A stretch of DNA of 64,000 nt from Membranipora membranacea (lineage: Eukaryota > Bryozoa > Gymnolaemata > Cheilostomatida > Membraniporidae). The translations under genes and the position numbers were made by a program. Shown here in pieces: positions 40,532 through 54,249 of this stretch; within the stretch, counting starts at the first letter, position 1, and every line of letters starts with the position of its first letter. The DNA lies in assembly GCA_914767715.1 (NCBI GenBank), contig OU612068.1, forward strand, positions 19,594,001 through 19,658,000. Reading direction: 5' to 3'. The notes below the pieces were generated by a model. That model did no database searches. It was not told the origin of the DNA and was given only the letters and a program-made list of their open reading frames with translations.

Positions 40532-43500
40532 CTATTTTTTGATCTGAGCGAAAAAAAAGCATGATACCCACCCTTGGTATAATTTTGTGAATTTCAAGTC
40601 AGCGTATTTACCCACCAATTGATCCGAGGATTCTAATATTTTGGATTTTGAATGAGGCCAATAAGAGCTTGAACTGGTCGGAGTTTGATAAAGATCCAAC
40701 AGGGTTTTCATTTTTGGATGCTGCCGTTTGGCATGTTTTTTTTTAGCAAAAGTGACCGTAATTAAAACGGACGCTGACAGAGAATGGAAAGCCGCAGAGC
40801 CAAACGGTTTGCAGATTCGAGATCAGCAGGAGTTGCTCCTCCTTATGACGTGAGTTAGAAGCAAATCTATTTTTTGATCTGAGCGAAAAAAAAACATGAT
40901 ACCCACCCTTGGTATAATTTTGTGAATTTCAAGTCAGCGTATTTACCCACCAATTAATCCGAGGATTCTAATATTCTGGATTTTCAATGAGGCCAATAAG
41001 AGCTTGAACTGGTCGGAGTTTGATAAAGATCCAACAGGGTTTTCATTTTTGGATGCTGCCGTTTGGCATGTTTTTTTTTAGCAAAAGTGACCGTAATTAA
41101 ACGGACGCTGACAGAGAATGGAAAGCCGCAGAGCCAAACGGTTTGCAGATTCGAGATCAGCACGAGTTGCTCCTCCTTATGAGGTGAGTTAGAAGCAAAT
41201 CTATTTTTTGATCTGAGCGAAAAAAAAGCATGATACCCACCCTTGGTATAATTTTGTGAATTTCAAGTCAGCGTATTTACCCACCAATTGATCCGAGGAT
41301 TCTAATATTCTGGATTTTCAATGAGGCCAATAAGAGCTTGAACTGGTCGGAGTTTGATAAATATCCAACAGGGTTTTCATTTTTGGATGCTGCCGTTTGG
41401 CATGTTTTTTTTTAGCAAAAGTCACCGTAATTAAAACGGACGCTGACAGAGAATGGAAAGCCGCAGAGCCAAACGGTTTGCAGATTCGAGATCAGCACGA
41501 GTTGCTCCTCCTTATGAGGTGAGTTAGAAGCAAATCTATTTTTTGATCTGAGCGAAAAAAAAGCATGATACCCACCCTTGGTATAATTTTGTGAATTTCA
41601 AATCAGCGTATTTACCCGCCAATTGATCCGAGGATTCTAATATTCTGGATTTTGAATGAGGCCAATAAGAGCTTGAACTGGTCGGAGTTTGATAAAGATC
41701 CAACAGGGTTTTCATTTTTGGATGCTGCCGTTTGGCATGTTTTTTTTTAGCAAAAGTGACCGTAATTAAAACGGACGCTGACAGAGAATGGAAAGCCGCA
41801 GAGCCAAACGGTTTGCAGATTCGAGATCAGCAGGAGTTGCTCCTCATTATGACGTGAGTTAGAAGCAAATCTATTTTTTGATCTGAGCGAAAAAAAAGCA
41901 TGATACCCACCCTTGGTATAATTTTGTGAATTTCAAGTCAGCGTATTTACCCACCAATTGATCCGAGGATTCTAATATTCTGGATTTTGAATGAGGCCAA
42001 TAAGAGCTTGAACTGGTCAGAGTTTGATAAAGATCCAACAGGGTTTTCATTTTTGGATGCTGCCGTTTGGCATGTTTTTTTTTAGCAAAAGTGACCGTAA
42101 TTAAAACGGACGCTGACAGAGAATGGAAAGCCGCAGAGCCAAACGGTTTGCCGATTCGAGATCAGCAGGAGTTGCTCCTCCTTATGACGTGAGTTAGAAG
42201 CAAATCTATTTTTTGATCTGAGCGAAAAAAAAGCATGATACCCACCCTTGGTATAATTTTGTGAATTTCAAGTCAGCGTATTTACCCACCAATTGATCCG
42301 AGGATTCTAATATTCTGGATTTTGAATGAGGCCAATAAGAGCTTGAACTGGTCGGAGTTTGATAAAGATCCAACAGGGTTTTCATTTTTGGATGCTGCCG
42401 TTTGGCATGTTTTTTTTTAGCAAAAGTGACCGTAATTAAAACGGACGCTGACAGAGAATGGAAAGCCGCAGAGCCAAACGGTTTGCAGATTCGAGATCAG
42501 CAGGAGTTGCTCCTCCTTATGAGGTGAGTTAGAAGCAAATCTATTTTTTGATCTGAGCGAAAAAAAAGCATGATACCCACCCTTGGTATAATTTTGTGAA
42601 TTTCAAGTCAGCGTATTTACCCACCAATTGATCCGAGGATTCTAATATTCTGGATTTTGAATGAGGCCAATAAGAGCTTGAACTGGTCGGAGTTTGATAA
42701 AGATCCAACAGGGTTTTCATTTTTGGATGCTGCCGTTTGGCATGTCTTTTTTTAGCAAAAGTGACCGTAATTAAAACGGACGCTGACAGAGAATGGAAAG
42801 CCGCAGAGCCAAACGGTTTGCAGATTCGAGATCAGCAGGAGTTGCTCCTCCTTATGAGGTGAGTTAGAAGCAAATCTATTTTTTGATCTGAGCGAAAAAA
42901 AAGCATGATACCCACCCTTGGTATAATTTTGTGAATTTCAAGTCAGCGTATTTACCCACCAATTGATCCGAGGATTCTAATATTCTGGATTTTGAATGAG
43001 GCCAATAAGAGCTTGAACTGGTCGGAGTTTGATAAAGATCCAACAGGGTTTTCATTTTTGGATGCTGCCGTTTGGCACGTTTTTTTTTTAGCAAAAGTGA
43101 CCGTAATTAAAACGGACGCTGACAGAGAATGGAAAGCCGCAGAGCCAAACGGTTTGCAGATTCGAGATCAGCAGGAGTTGCTCCTCCTTATGACGTGAGT
43201 TAGAAGCAAATCTATTTTTTGATCTGAGCGAACAAAAAGCATGATACCCACCCTTGGTATAATTTTGTGAATTTCAAGTCAGCGTATTTACCCACCAATT
43301 GATCCGAGGATTCTAATATTTTGGATTTTGAATGAGGCCAATAAGAGCTTGAACTGGTCGGAGTTTGATAAAGATCCAACAGGGTTTTCATTTTTGGATG
43401 CTGCCGTTTGGCATGTTTTTTTTTAGCAAAAGTGACCGTAATTAAAACGGACGCTGACAGAGAATGGAAAGCCGCAGAGCCAAACGGTTTGCAGATTCGA

Positions 43501-44870
43501 GATCAGCAGGAGTTGCTCCTCCTTATGACGTGAGTTAGAAGCAAATCTATTTTTTGATCTGAGCGAAAAAAAAGCATGATACCCACCCTTGGTATAATTT
43601 TGTGAATTTCAAGTCAGCGTATTTACCCACCAATTAATCCGAGGATTCTAATATTCTGGATTTTCAATGAGGCCAATAAGAGCTTGAACTGGTCGGAGTT
43701 TGATAAAGATCCAACAGGGTTTTCATTTTTGGATGCTGCCGTTTGGCATGTTTTTTTTTAGCAAAAGTGACCGTAATTAAAACGGACGCTGACAGAGAAT
43801 GGAAAGCCGCAGAGCCAAACGGTTTGCAGATTCGAGATCAGCACGAGTTGCTCCTCCTAATGAGGTGAGTTAGAAGCAAATCTATTTTTTGATCTGAGCG
43901 AAAAAAAAGCATGATACCCACCCTTGGTATAATTTTGTGAATTTCAAGTCAGCGTATTTACCCACCAATTGATCCGAGGATTCTAATATTCTGGATTTTC
44001 AATGAGGCCAACAAGAGCTTGAACTGGTCGGAGTTTGATAAATATCCAACAGGGTTTTCATTTTTGGATGCTGCCGTTTGGCATGTTTTTTTTTAGCAAA
44101 AGTCACCGTAATTAAAACGGACGCTGACAGAGAATGGAAAGCCGCAGAGCCAAACGGTTTGCAGATTCGAGATCAGCACGAGTTGCTCCTCCTTATGAGG
44201 TGAGTTAGAAGCAAATCTATTTTTTGATCTGAGCGAAAAAAAAGCATGATACCCACCCTTGGTATAATTTTGTGAATTTCAAATCAGCGTATTTACCCGC
44301 CAATTGATCCGAGGATTCTAATATTCTGGATTTTGAATGAGGCCAATAAGAGCTTGAACTGGTCGGAGTTTGATAAAGATCCAACAGGGTTTTCATGTTT
44401 GGATGCTGCCGTTTGGCATGTTTTTTTTTAGCAAAAGTGACCGTAATTAAAACGGACGCTGACAGAGAATGGAAAGCCGCAGAGCCAAACGGTTTGCAGA
44501 TTCGAGATCAGCAGGAGTTGCTCCTCCTTATGACGTGAGTTAGAAGCAAATCTATTTTTTGATCTGAGCGAAAAAAAAGCATGATACCCACCCTTGGTAT
44601 AATTTTGTGAATTTCAAGTCAGCGTATTTACCCACCAATTGATCCGAGGATTCTAATATTCTGGATTTTGAATGAGGCCAATAAGAGCTTGAACTGGTCG
44701 GAGTTTGATAAAGATCCAACAGGGTTTTCATTTTTGGATGCTGCCGTTTGGCATGTTTTTTTTTAGCAAAAGTGACCGTAATTAAAACGGACGCTGACAG
44801 AGAATGGAAAGCCGCAGAGCCAAACGGTTTGTTGATTCGAGATCAGCAGGAGTTGCTCCTCCTTATGACG
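40196..44870 (+). repeat. 2680-bp-spaced duplication (eight-monomer period)
   Basis: Monomers from about 40196 recur from about 42876. Markers at an offset of 2680-2681: T10 tract (40391 / 43071), tattttggatt (40641 / 43321), ataaatatccaac (41358 / 44039), gtcaccgtaatt (41421 / 44102), and ttcaaatcagcg with acccgcc (41598 / 44279). Shared order covers about five to six monomers; after that the copies diverge (gccgattcg against gttgattcg). Confidence 0.82.
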
Positions 44871-45220
44871 TGAGTTAGAAGCAAATCTATTTTTTGATCT
44901 GAGCGAAAAAAAAGCATGATACCCACCCTTGGTATAATTTTGTGAATTTCAAGTCAGCGTAGTTACTCACCAATTAATCCGAGGATTCTAATATTCTGGA
45001 TTTTGAGTGAGGCCAATAAGAGCTTGAACTGGTCGGAGTTTGATAAAGATCCAACAGGGTTTTCATTTTTTGATGCTGCCGTTTGGCATGTTTTTTTTAG
45101 CAAAAGTGACCGTAATTAAAACGGACGCTGACAGAGAATGGAAAGCCGCAGAGCCAAACGGTTTGCAGATTCGAGATCAGCAGGAGTTGCTCCTCCTTAT
45201 GAAGTGAGTTAGAAGCAAAT

Positions 45221-48200
45221 CTATTTTTTGATCTGAGGGAAAAAAAAGCATGATACCGACCCTTGGTATAATTTTGTGAATTTCAAGTCAGCGTATTTAC
45301 CCACCAATTAATCCGAGGATTCTAATATTCTGGATTTTGAATGAGGCCAATAAGAGCTTGAACTGGTCGAAGTTTGATAAAGATCCAACAGGGTTTTCAT
45401 TTTTGGATGCTGCCGTTTGGCATGTGTTTTTTAGCAAAAATGACCGTAATTAAAACGGACGCTGACAGAGAATGGAAAGCCGCAGAGCCAAACGATTTGC
45501 AGATTCGAGATCAGCAGGAGTTGCTCCTCCTTATGACGTGAGTTAGAAGCAAATCTATTTTTTGATCTGAGCGGAAAAAAAGCATGATACCCACCCTTGG
45601 TATAATTTTGTGAATTTCAAGTCAGCGTATTTACCCACCAATTAATCCGAGGATTCTAATATTCAGGATTTTCAATGAGGCCAATAAGAGCTTGAACTGG
45701 TCGGAGTTTGATAAAGATCCAACAGGGTTTTCATTTTTGGATGCTGCCGTTTGGCATGTTTTTTTTAGCAAAAGTGACCGTAATTAAAACGGACGCTGAC
45801 AGAGAATGGAAAGCCGCAGAGCCAAACGGTTTGCAGATTCGAGATCAGCAGGAGTTGCTCCTCCTTATGACGTGAGTTAAAAGCAAATCTATTTTTTGAT
45901 CTCAGCGAAAAAAAAAGCATGATACCCACTCTTGGTATAATTTTGTGAATTTCAAGTCAGCGTATTTACCCACCAATTAATCCCAGGATTCTAATATTCT
46001 GGATTTTGAATGAGGCCAATAAGAGCTTGAACTGGTCGGAGTTTGATAAAGATCCAACAGGGTTTTCATTTTCGGATGCTGCCGTTTGGCATGTTTTTTT
46101 TTAGCAAAAGTGACCGTAATTAAAACGGACGCTGACAGAGAATGGAAAGCCGCAGAGCCAAACGGTTTGCAGATTCGAGATCAGCAGGAGTTGCTCCTCC
46201 TTATGAAGTGAGTTAGAAGCAAATCTATTTTTTGATCTGAGCGAAAAAAAAAGCATGATACCCACCCTTGGTATAATTTTGTGAATTTCAAGTCAGCGTA
46301 TTTACCCACCAATTAATCCGAGGATTCTAATATTCTGGATTTTGAATGAGGCCAATAAGAGCTTGAACTGGTCGGAGTTTGATAAAGATCCAACAGGGTT
46401 TTCATTTTTGGATGCTGCCGTTTGGCATGTTTTTTTTTAGCAAAAGTGACCGTAATTAAAACGGACGCTGACAGAGAATGGAAAGCCGCAGAGCCAAACG
46501 GTTTGCAGATTCGAGATCAGCAGGAGTTGCTCCTCCTTATGAGGTGAGTTCGAAGCAAATCTATTTTTTGATCTCAGCGAAAAAAAGCATGATACCCACC
46601 CTTTGTATAATTTTGTGAATTTCAAGTCAGCGTATTTACCCACCAATTAATCCGAGGATTCTAATATTCTGGAGTTTGAATGAGGCCAATAAGAGCTTGA
46701 ACTGGTCGGAGTTTGATAAAGATCCAACAGGGTTTTCACTTTTGGATGCTGCCGTTTGGCATGTTCTTTTTTAGCAAAAGTGACCGTAATTAAAACGGAC
46801 GCTGACAGAGAATGGAAAGCCGCAGAGCCAAACGGTTTGCAGATTCGAGATCAGCAGGAGTTGCTCCTCCTTATGAGGTGAGTTAGAAGCAAATCTATTT
46901 TTTGATCTGAGCGAAAAAAAAGCATGATTCCCACCCTTGGTATAATTTTGTGAATTTCAAGTCAGCGGATTTACCCACCAATTAATCCGAGGATTCTAAT
47001 ATTCCTGATTTTGAATGAGGCCAATAAGAGCTTGAACTGGTCGGAGTTTGATAAAGATCCAACAGGGTTTTCATTTTTGGATGCTGCCGTTTGGCATGTT
47101 TTTTTTTAGCAAAAGTGACCGTAATTAAAACGGACGCTGACAGAGAATGGAAAGCCGCAGAGCCAAACGGTTTGCAGATTCGAGATCAGCAGGAGTTGCT
47201 CCTCCTTATGAGGTGAGTTAGAAGCAAATCTATTTTTTGATCACAGCGAAAAAAAGCATGATACCCACCCTTGGTATAAATTTGTGAATTTCAAGTCAGC
47301 GTATTTACCCACCAATTAATCCGAGGATTCTAATATTCTGGATTTTGAATGAGGCCAATAAGAGCTTGAACTGGTCGGAGTTTGATAAAGATCCAACAGG
47401 GTTTTCATTTTTGGATGCTGCCGTTTGGCATGTTTTTTTTTAGCAAAAGTGACCGTAATTAAATCGGACGCTGACAGAGAATGGAAAGCCGCAGAGCCAA
47501 ACGGTTTGCAGATTCGAGATCAGCAGGAGTTGCTCCTCCTTATGAGGTGAGTTAGAAGCAAATCTATTTTTTGATCTGAGCGATAAAAAAGCATGATACC
47601 CACCCTTGGTATAATTTTGTGAATTTCAAGTCAGCGTATTTACCCACCAATTAATCCGAGGACTCAAATATTCTGGATTTTGAATGAGGCCAATAAGAGC
47701 TTGAACTGGTCGGAGTTTGATAAAGATCCAACAGGGTTTTCATTTTTGGATGCTGCTTTGGCATGTTTTTTTTTAGCAAAAGTGACCGTAATTAAAACGG
47801 ACGCTGACAGAGAATGGAAAGCCGCAGAGCCAAACGGTTTGCAGATTCGAGATCAGCAGGAGTTGCTCCTTCTTATGACGTGAGTTAGAAGCAAATCTAT
47901 TTTTTGATCTGAGCGAAAAAAAAGCATGATACCCACCCTTGGTATAATTTTGTGAATTTCAAGTCAGCGTATTTACCCACCAATTGATCCGAGGATTCTA
48001 ATATTCTGGATTTTGAATGAGGCCAATAAGAGCTTGAACTGGTCGGAGTTTGATAAAGATCCCACAGGGTTTTCATTTTTGGATGCTGCCGTTTGGCATG
48101 TTTTTTTTAGCAAAAGTGACTGTAATTAAAACGGACGCTGACAGAGAATGGAAAGCCGCAGAGCCAAACGGTTTGCAGATTCGAGATCAGCAGGAGTTGT

Positions 48201-48899
48201 TCCTCCTTATGAGGTGAGTTAGAAGCAAATCTATTTTTTGATCTGAGCGAAAAAAAAGCATGATACCCACCCTTGGTATAATTTTGTGAATTTCAAGTCA
48301 GCGTATTTACCCACCAATTAATCCGAGGATTCTAATATTCTGGATTTTGAATGAGGTCGATAAGAGCTTGAACTGGTCGGAGTTTGATAAAGATCCAACA
48401 GGGTTTTCATTTTTGGATGCTGCCGTTTGGCGTGTTTTTTTTAGCAAAAGTGACCGTAATTAAAACGGACGCTGACAGAGAATGGAAAGCCGCAGAGCCA
48501 AACGGTTTGCAGATTCGAGATCAGCAGGAGTTGCTCCTCCTTATGAGGTGAGTTAGAAGCAAATCTATTTTTTGATCTGAGCGAAAAAAAAGCATGATAC
48601 CCACTCTTGGTATAATTTTGTGAATTTCAAGTCAGCGTATTTACCCACCAATTAATCCCAGGATTCTAATATTCTGGATTTTGAATGAGGCCAATAAGAG
48701 CTTGAACTGGTCGGAGTTTGATAAAGATCCAACAGGGTTTTCATTTTTGGATGCTGCCGTTTGGCATGTTTTTTTTTAGCAAAAGTGACCGTAATTAAAA
48801 CGGACGCTGACAGAGAATGGAAAGCCGCAGAGCCAAACGGTTTGCAGATTCGAGATCAGCAGGAGTTGCTCCTCCTTATGAAGTGAGTTAGAAGCAAAT
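45221..48899 (+). repeat. 11-monomer HOR unit (A-K), full copy, 3679 bp
   Basis: Monomer starts and markers: A 45221 (gatctgaggg, ataccgac, tgtgttttttagcaaaaatg); B 45555 (gcggaaaa, caatgag, T8, gttaaaagc); C 45889 (ctcagcg, ccactcttgg, tcccagg, tgaagtg); D 46225; E 46561 (ctcagcg, ctttgtata, gttctttttt); F 46895 (catgattccc, ttcctgatt); G 47230 (gatcacagcg, aaattt, aaatcgg); H 47564 (gcgataaaa, gactcaaat, gctgctttgg, ccttcttatgacg); I 47897 (gatcccac, gactgtaatt); J 48231 (gaggtcgataag, ggcgtg); K 48565 (C-like: ccactcttgg, cccagg, tgaagtg). This is the longest repeating order of monomers in the window. Confidence 0.9.
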
Positions 48900-51800
48900 C
48901 TATTTTTTGATCTGAGGGAAAAAAAAGCATGATACCGACCCTTGGTATAATTTTGTGAATTTCAAGTCAGCGTATTTACCCACCAATTAATCCGAGGATT
49001 CTAATATTCTGGATTTTGAATGAGGCCAATAAGAGCTTGAACTGGTCGGAGTTTGATAAAGATCTAACAGGGTTTTCATTTTTGGATGCTGCCGTTTGGC
49101 ATGTGTTTTTTAGCAAAAATGACCGTAATTAAAACGGACGCTGACAGAGAATGGAAAGCCGCAGAGCCAAACGATTTGCAGATTCGAGATCAGCAGGAGT
49201 TGCTCCTCCTTATGACGTGAGCTAGAAGCAAATCTATTTTTTGATCTGAGCGGAAAAAAAGCATGATACCCACCCTTGGTATAATTTTGTGAATTTCAAG
49301 TCAGCGTATTTACCCACCAATTAATCCGAGGATTCTAATATTCTGGATTTTCAATGAGGCCAATAAGAGCTTGAACTGGTCGGAGTTTGATAAAGATCCA
49401 ACAGGGTTTTCATTTTTGGATGCTGCCGTTTGGCATGTTTTTTTTAGCAAAAGTGACCGTAATTAAAACGGACGCTGACAGAGAATGGAAAGCCGCAGAG
49501 CCAAACGGTTTGCAGATTCGAGATCAGCAGGAGTTGCTCCTCCTTATGACGTGAGTTAAAAGCAAATCTATTTTTTGATCTCAGCGAAAAAAAAAGCATG
49601 ATACCCACTCTTGGTATAATTTTGTGAATTTCAAGTCAGCGTATTTACCCACCAATTAATCCCAGGATTCTAATATTCTGGATTTTGAATGAGGCCAATA
49701 AGAGCTTGAACTGGTCGGAGTTTGATAAAGATCCGACAGGGTTTTCATTTTTGGATGCTGCCGTTTGGCATGTTTTTTTTTAGCAAAAGTGACCGTAATT
49801 AAAACGGACGCTGACAGAGAATGGAAAGCCGCAGAGCCAAACGGTTTGCAGATTCGAGATCAGCAGGAGTTGCTCCTCCTTATGAAGTGAGTTAGAAGCA
49901 AATCTATTTTTTGATCTGAGCGAAAAAAAAAGCATGATACCCACCCTTGGTATAATTTTGTGAATTTCAAGTCAGCGTATTTACCCACCAATTAATCCGA
50001 GGATTCTAATATTCTGGATTTTGAATGAGGCCAATAAGAGCTTGAACTGGTCGGAGTTTGATAAAGATCCAACAGGGTTTTCATTTTTGGATGCTGCCGT
50101 TTGGCATGTTTTTTTTTAGCAAAAGTGACCGTAATTAAAACGGACGCTGACAGAGAATGGAAAGCCGCAGAGCCAAACGGTTTGCAGATTCGAGATCAGC
50201 AGGAGTTGCTCCTCCTTATGAGGTGAGTTCGAAGCAAATCTATTTTTTGATCTCAGCGAAAAAAAAGCATGATACCCACCCTTTGTATAATTTTGTGAAT
50301 TTCAAGTCAGCGTATTTACCCACCAATTAATCCGAGGATTCTAATATTCTGGATTTTGAATGAGGCCAATAAGAGCTTGAACTGGTCGGAGTTTGATAAA
50401 GATCCAACAGGGTTTTCATTTTTGGATGCTGCCGTTTGGCATGTTCTTTTTTAGCAAAAGTGACCGTAATTAAAACGGACGCTGACAGAGAATGGAAAGC
50501 CGCAGAGCCAAACGGTTTGCAGATTCGAGATCAGCAGGAGTTGCTCCTCCTTATGAGGTGAGTTAGAAGCAAATCTATTTTTTGATCTGAGCGAAAAAAA
50601 AGCATGATTCCCACCCTTGGTATAATTTTGTGAATTTCAAGTCAGCGTATTTACCCACCAATTAATCCGAGGATTCTAATATTCTTGATTTTGAATGAGG
50701 CCAATAAGAGCTTGAACTGGTCGGAGTTTGATAAAGATCCAACAGGGTTTTCATTTTTGGATGCTGCCGTTTGGCATGTTTTTTTTTAGCAAAAGTGACC
50801 GTAATTAAAACGGACGCTGACAGAGAATGGAAAGCCGCAGAGCCAAACGGTTTGCAGATTCGAGATCAGCAGGAGTTGCTCCTTCCTATGACGTGAGTTA
50901 GAAGCAAATCTATTTTTTGATCTGAGCGAAAAAAAAGCATGATACCCACCCTTGGTATAATTTTGTGAATTTCAAGTCAGCGTATTTACCCACCAATTGA
51001 TCCGAGGATTCTAATATTCTGGATTTTGAATGAGGCCAATAAGAGCTTGAACTGGTCGGAGTTTGATAAAGATCCCACAGGGTTTTCATTTTTGGATGCT
51101 GCCGTTTGGCATGTTTTTTTTAGCAAAAGTGACTGTAATTAAAACGGACGCTGACAGAGAATGGAAAGCCGCAGAGCCAAACGGTTTGCAGATTCGAGAT
51201 CAGCAGGAGTTGTTCCTCCTTATGAGGTGAGTTAGAAGCAAATCTATTTTTTGATCTGAGCGAAAAAAAAGCATGATACCCACCCTTGGTATAATTTTGT
51301 GAATTTCAAGTCAGCGTATTTACCCACCAATTAATCCGAGGATTCTAATATTCTGGATTTTGAATGAGGTCGATAAGAGCTTGAACTGGTCGGAGTTTGA
51401 TAAAGATCCAACAGGGTTTTCATTTTTGGATGCTGCCGTTTGGCGTGTTTTTTTTAGCAAAAGTGACCGTAATTAAAACGGACGCTGACAGAGAATGGAA
51501 AGCCGCAGAGCCAAACGGTTTGCAGATTCGAGATCAGCAGGAGTTGCTCCTCCTTATGAGGTGAGTTAGAAGCAAATCTATTTTTTGATCTGAGCGAAAA
51601 AAAAGCATGATACCCACTCTTGGTATAATTTTGTGAATTTCAAGTCAGCGTATTTACCCACCAATTAATCCCAGGATTCTAATATTCTGGATTTTGAATG
51701 AGGCCAATAAGAGCTTGAACTGGTCGGAGTTTGATAAAGATCCAACAGGGTTTTCATTTTTGGATGCTGCCGTTTGGCATGTTTTTTTTTAGCAAAAGTG

Positions 51801-51912
51801 ACCGTAATTAAAACGGACGCTGACAGAGAATGGAAAGCCGCAGAGCCAAACGGTTTGCAGATTCGAGATCAGCAGGAGTTGCTCCTCCTTATGAAGTGAG
51901 TTAGAAGCAAAT
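48900..51912 (+). repeat. HOR copy 2, lacks monomers G and H (9-mer, 3013 bp)
   Basis: Order A 48900, B 49234, C 49568, D 49904, E 50240, F 50575, I 50910, J 51244, K 51578, with the same markers as the full unit. The monomer at 50575 begins like F (catgattccc, ttcttgatt) but ends ccttcctatgacg, close to the end of H (ccttcttatgacg) and unlike F (cctccttatgagg). It is therefore a chimera that marks the exchange which removed G and H. Confidence 0.9.
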
Positions 51913-54249
51913 CTATTTTTTGATCTGAGGGAAAAAAAAGCATGATACCGACCCTTGGTATAATTTTGTGAATTTCAAGTCAGCGTATTTACCCACCAAT
52001 TAATCCGAGGATTCTAATATTCTGGATTTTGAATGAGGCCAATAAGAGCTTGAACTGGTCGGAGTTTGATAAAGATCTAACAGGGTTTTCATTTTTGGAT
52101 GCTGCCGTTTGGCATGTGTTTTTTAGCAAAAATGACCGTAATTAAAACGGACGCTGACAGAGAATGGAAAGCCGCAGAGCCAAACGATTTGCAGATTCGA
52201 GATCAGCAGGAGTTGCTCCTCCTTATGACGTGAGTTAGAAGCAAATCTATTTTTTGATCTGAGCGGAAAAAAAGCATGATACCCACCCTTGGTATAATTT
52301 TGTGAATTTCAAGTCAGCGTATTTACCCACCAATTAATCCGAGGATTCTAATATTCTGGATTTTCAATGAGGCCAATAAGAGCTTGAACTGGTCGGAGTT
52401 TGATAAAGATCCAACAGGGTTTTCATTTTTGGATGCTGCCGTTTGGCATGTTTTTTTTAGCAAAAGTGACCGTAATTAAAACGGACGCTGACAGAGAATG
52501 GAAAGCCGCAGAGCCAAACGGTTTGCAGATTCGAGATCAGCAGGAGTTGCTCCTCCTTATGAGGTGAGTTAGAAGCAAATCTATTTTTTGATCTGAGCGA
52601 AAAAAAGCATGATTCCCACCCTTGGTATAATTTTGTGAATTTCAAGTCAGCGTATTTACCCACCAATTAATCCGAGGATTCTAATATTCTTGATTTTGAA
52701 TGAGGCCAATAAGAGCTTGAACTGGTCGGAGTTTGATAAAGATCCAACAGGGTTTTCATTTTTGGATGCTGCCGTTTGGCATGTTTTTTTTTAGCAAAAG
52801 TGACCGTAATTAAAACGGACGCTGACAGAGAATGGAAAGCCGCAGAGCCAAACGGTTTGCAGATTCGAGATCAGCAGGAGTTGCTCCTCCTTATGAGGTG
52901 AGTTAGAAGCAAATCTATTTTTTGATCACAGCGAAAAAAAGCATGATACCCACCCTTGGTATAAATTTGTGAATTTCAAGTCAGCGTATTTACCCACCAA
53001 TTAATCCGAGGATTCTAATATTCTGGATTTTGAATGAGGCCAATAAGAGCTTGAACTGGTCGGAGTTTGATAAAGATCCAACAGGGTTTTCATTTTTGGA
53101 TGCTGCCGTTTGGCATGTTTTTATTTAGCAAAAGTGACCGTAATTAAATCGGACGCTGACAGAGAATGGAAAGCCGCAGAGCCAAACGGTTTGCAGATTC
53201 GAGATCAGCAGGAGTTGCTCCTCCTTATGAGGTGAGTTAGAAGCAAATCTATTTTTTGATCTGAGCGATAAAAAAGCATGATACCCACCCTTGGTATAAT
53301 TTTGTGAATTTCAAGTCAGCGTATTTACCCACCAATTAATCCGAGGACTCAAATATTCTGGATTTTGAATGAGGCCAATAAGACCTTGAACTGGTCGGAG
53401 TTTGATAAAGATCCAACAGGGTTTTCATTTTTGGATGCTGCTTTGGCATGTTTTTTTTTAGCAAAAGTGACCGTAATTAAAACGGACGCTGACAGAGAAT
53501 GGAAAGCCGCAGAGCCAAACGGTTTGCAGATTCGAGATCAGCAGGAGTTGCTCCTTCTTATGACGTGAGTTAGAAGCAAATCTATTTTTTGATCTGAGCG
53601 AAAAAAAAGCATGATACCCACCCTTGGTATAATTTTGTGAATTTCAAGTCAGCGTATTTACCCACCAATTGATCCGAGGATTCTAATATTCTGGATTTTG
53701 AATGAGGCCAATAAGAGCTTGAACTGGTCGGAGTTTGATAAAGATCCCACAGGGTTTTCATTTTTGGATGCTGCCGTTTGGCATGTTTTTTTTAGCAAAA
53801 GTGACTGTAATTAAAACGGACGCTGACAGAGAATGGAAAGCCGCAGAGCCAAACGGTTTGCAGATTCGAGATCAGCAGGAGTTGTTCCTCCTTATGAGGT
53901 GAGTTAGAAGCAAATCTATTTTTTGATCTGAGCGAAAAAAAAGCATGATACCCACCCTTGGTATAATTTTGTGAATTTCAAGTCAGCGTATTTACCCACC
54001 AATTAATCCGAGGATTCTAATATTCTGGATTTTGAATGAGGTCGATAAGAGCTTGAACTGGTCGGAGTTTGATAAAGATCCAACAGGGTTTTCATTTTTG
54101 GATGCTGCCGTTTGGCGTGTTTTTTTTAGCAAAAGTGACCGTAATTAAAACGGATGCTGACAGAGAATGGAAAGCCGCAGAGCCAAACGGTTTGCAGATT
54201 CGAGATCAGCAGGAGTTGCTCCTCCTTATGAGGTGAGTTAGAAGCAAAT
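51913..54249 (+). repeat. HOR copy 3, lacks C, D, E and K (7-mer, 2337 bp)
   Basis: Order A 51913, B 52247, F 52581, G 52915, H 53249, I 53582, J 53916, then a consensus-like monomer at 54250 and a partial one that meets the island. The monomer at 52247 starts as B (gcggaaaa, caatgag, T8) but ends gaggtgagttagaagc as E does, instead of B's gacgtgagttaaaagc. It is a B/E chimera at the deletion point. G, H, I and J match their counterparts at 47230-48564, including the 3-bp loss in H. Confidence 0.9.

Noticed and set aside
747-53568. Many 61-105-codon open frames on both strands of the satellite
   Set aside because: They fall at the same phases of the monomer, appear or vanish with single-base or T-tract length changes (T10 or T-run ending in aagc), and cannot extend because 335 is not a multiple of three. 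No domain or codon signal.
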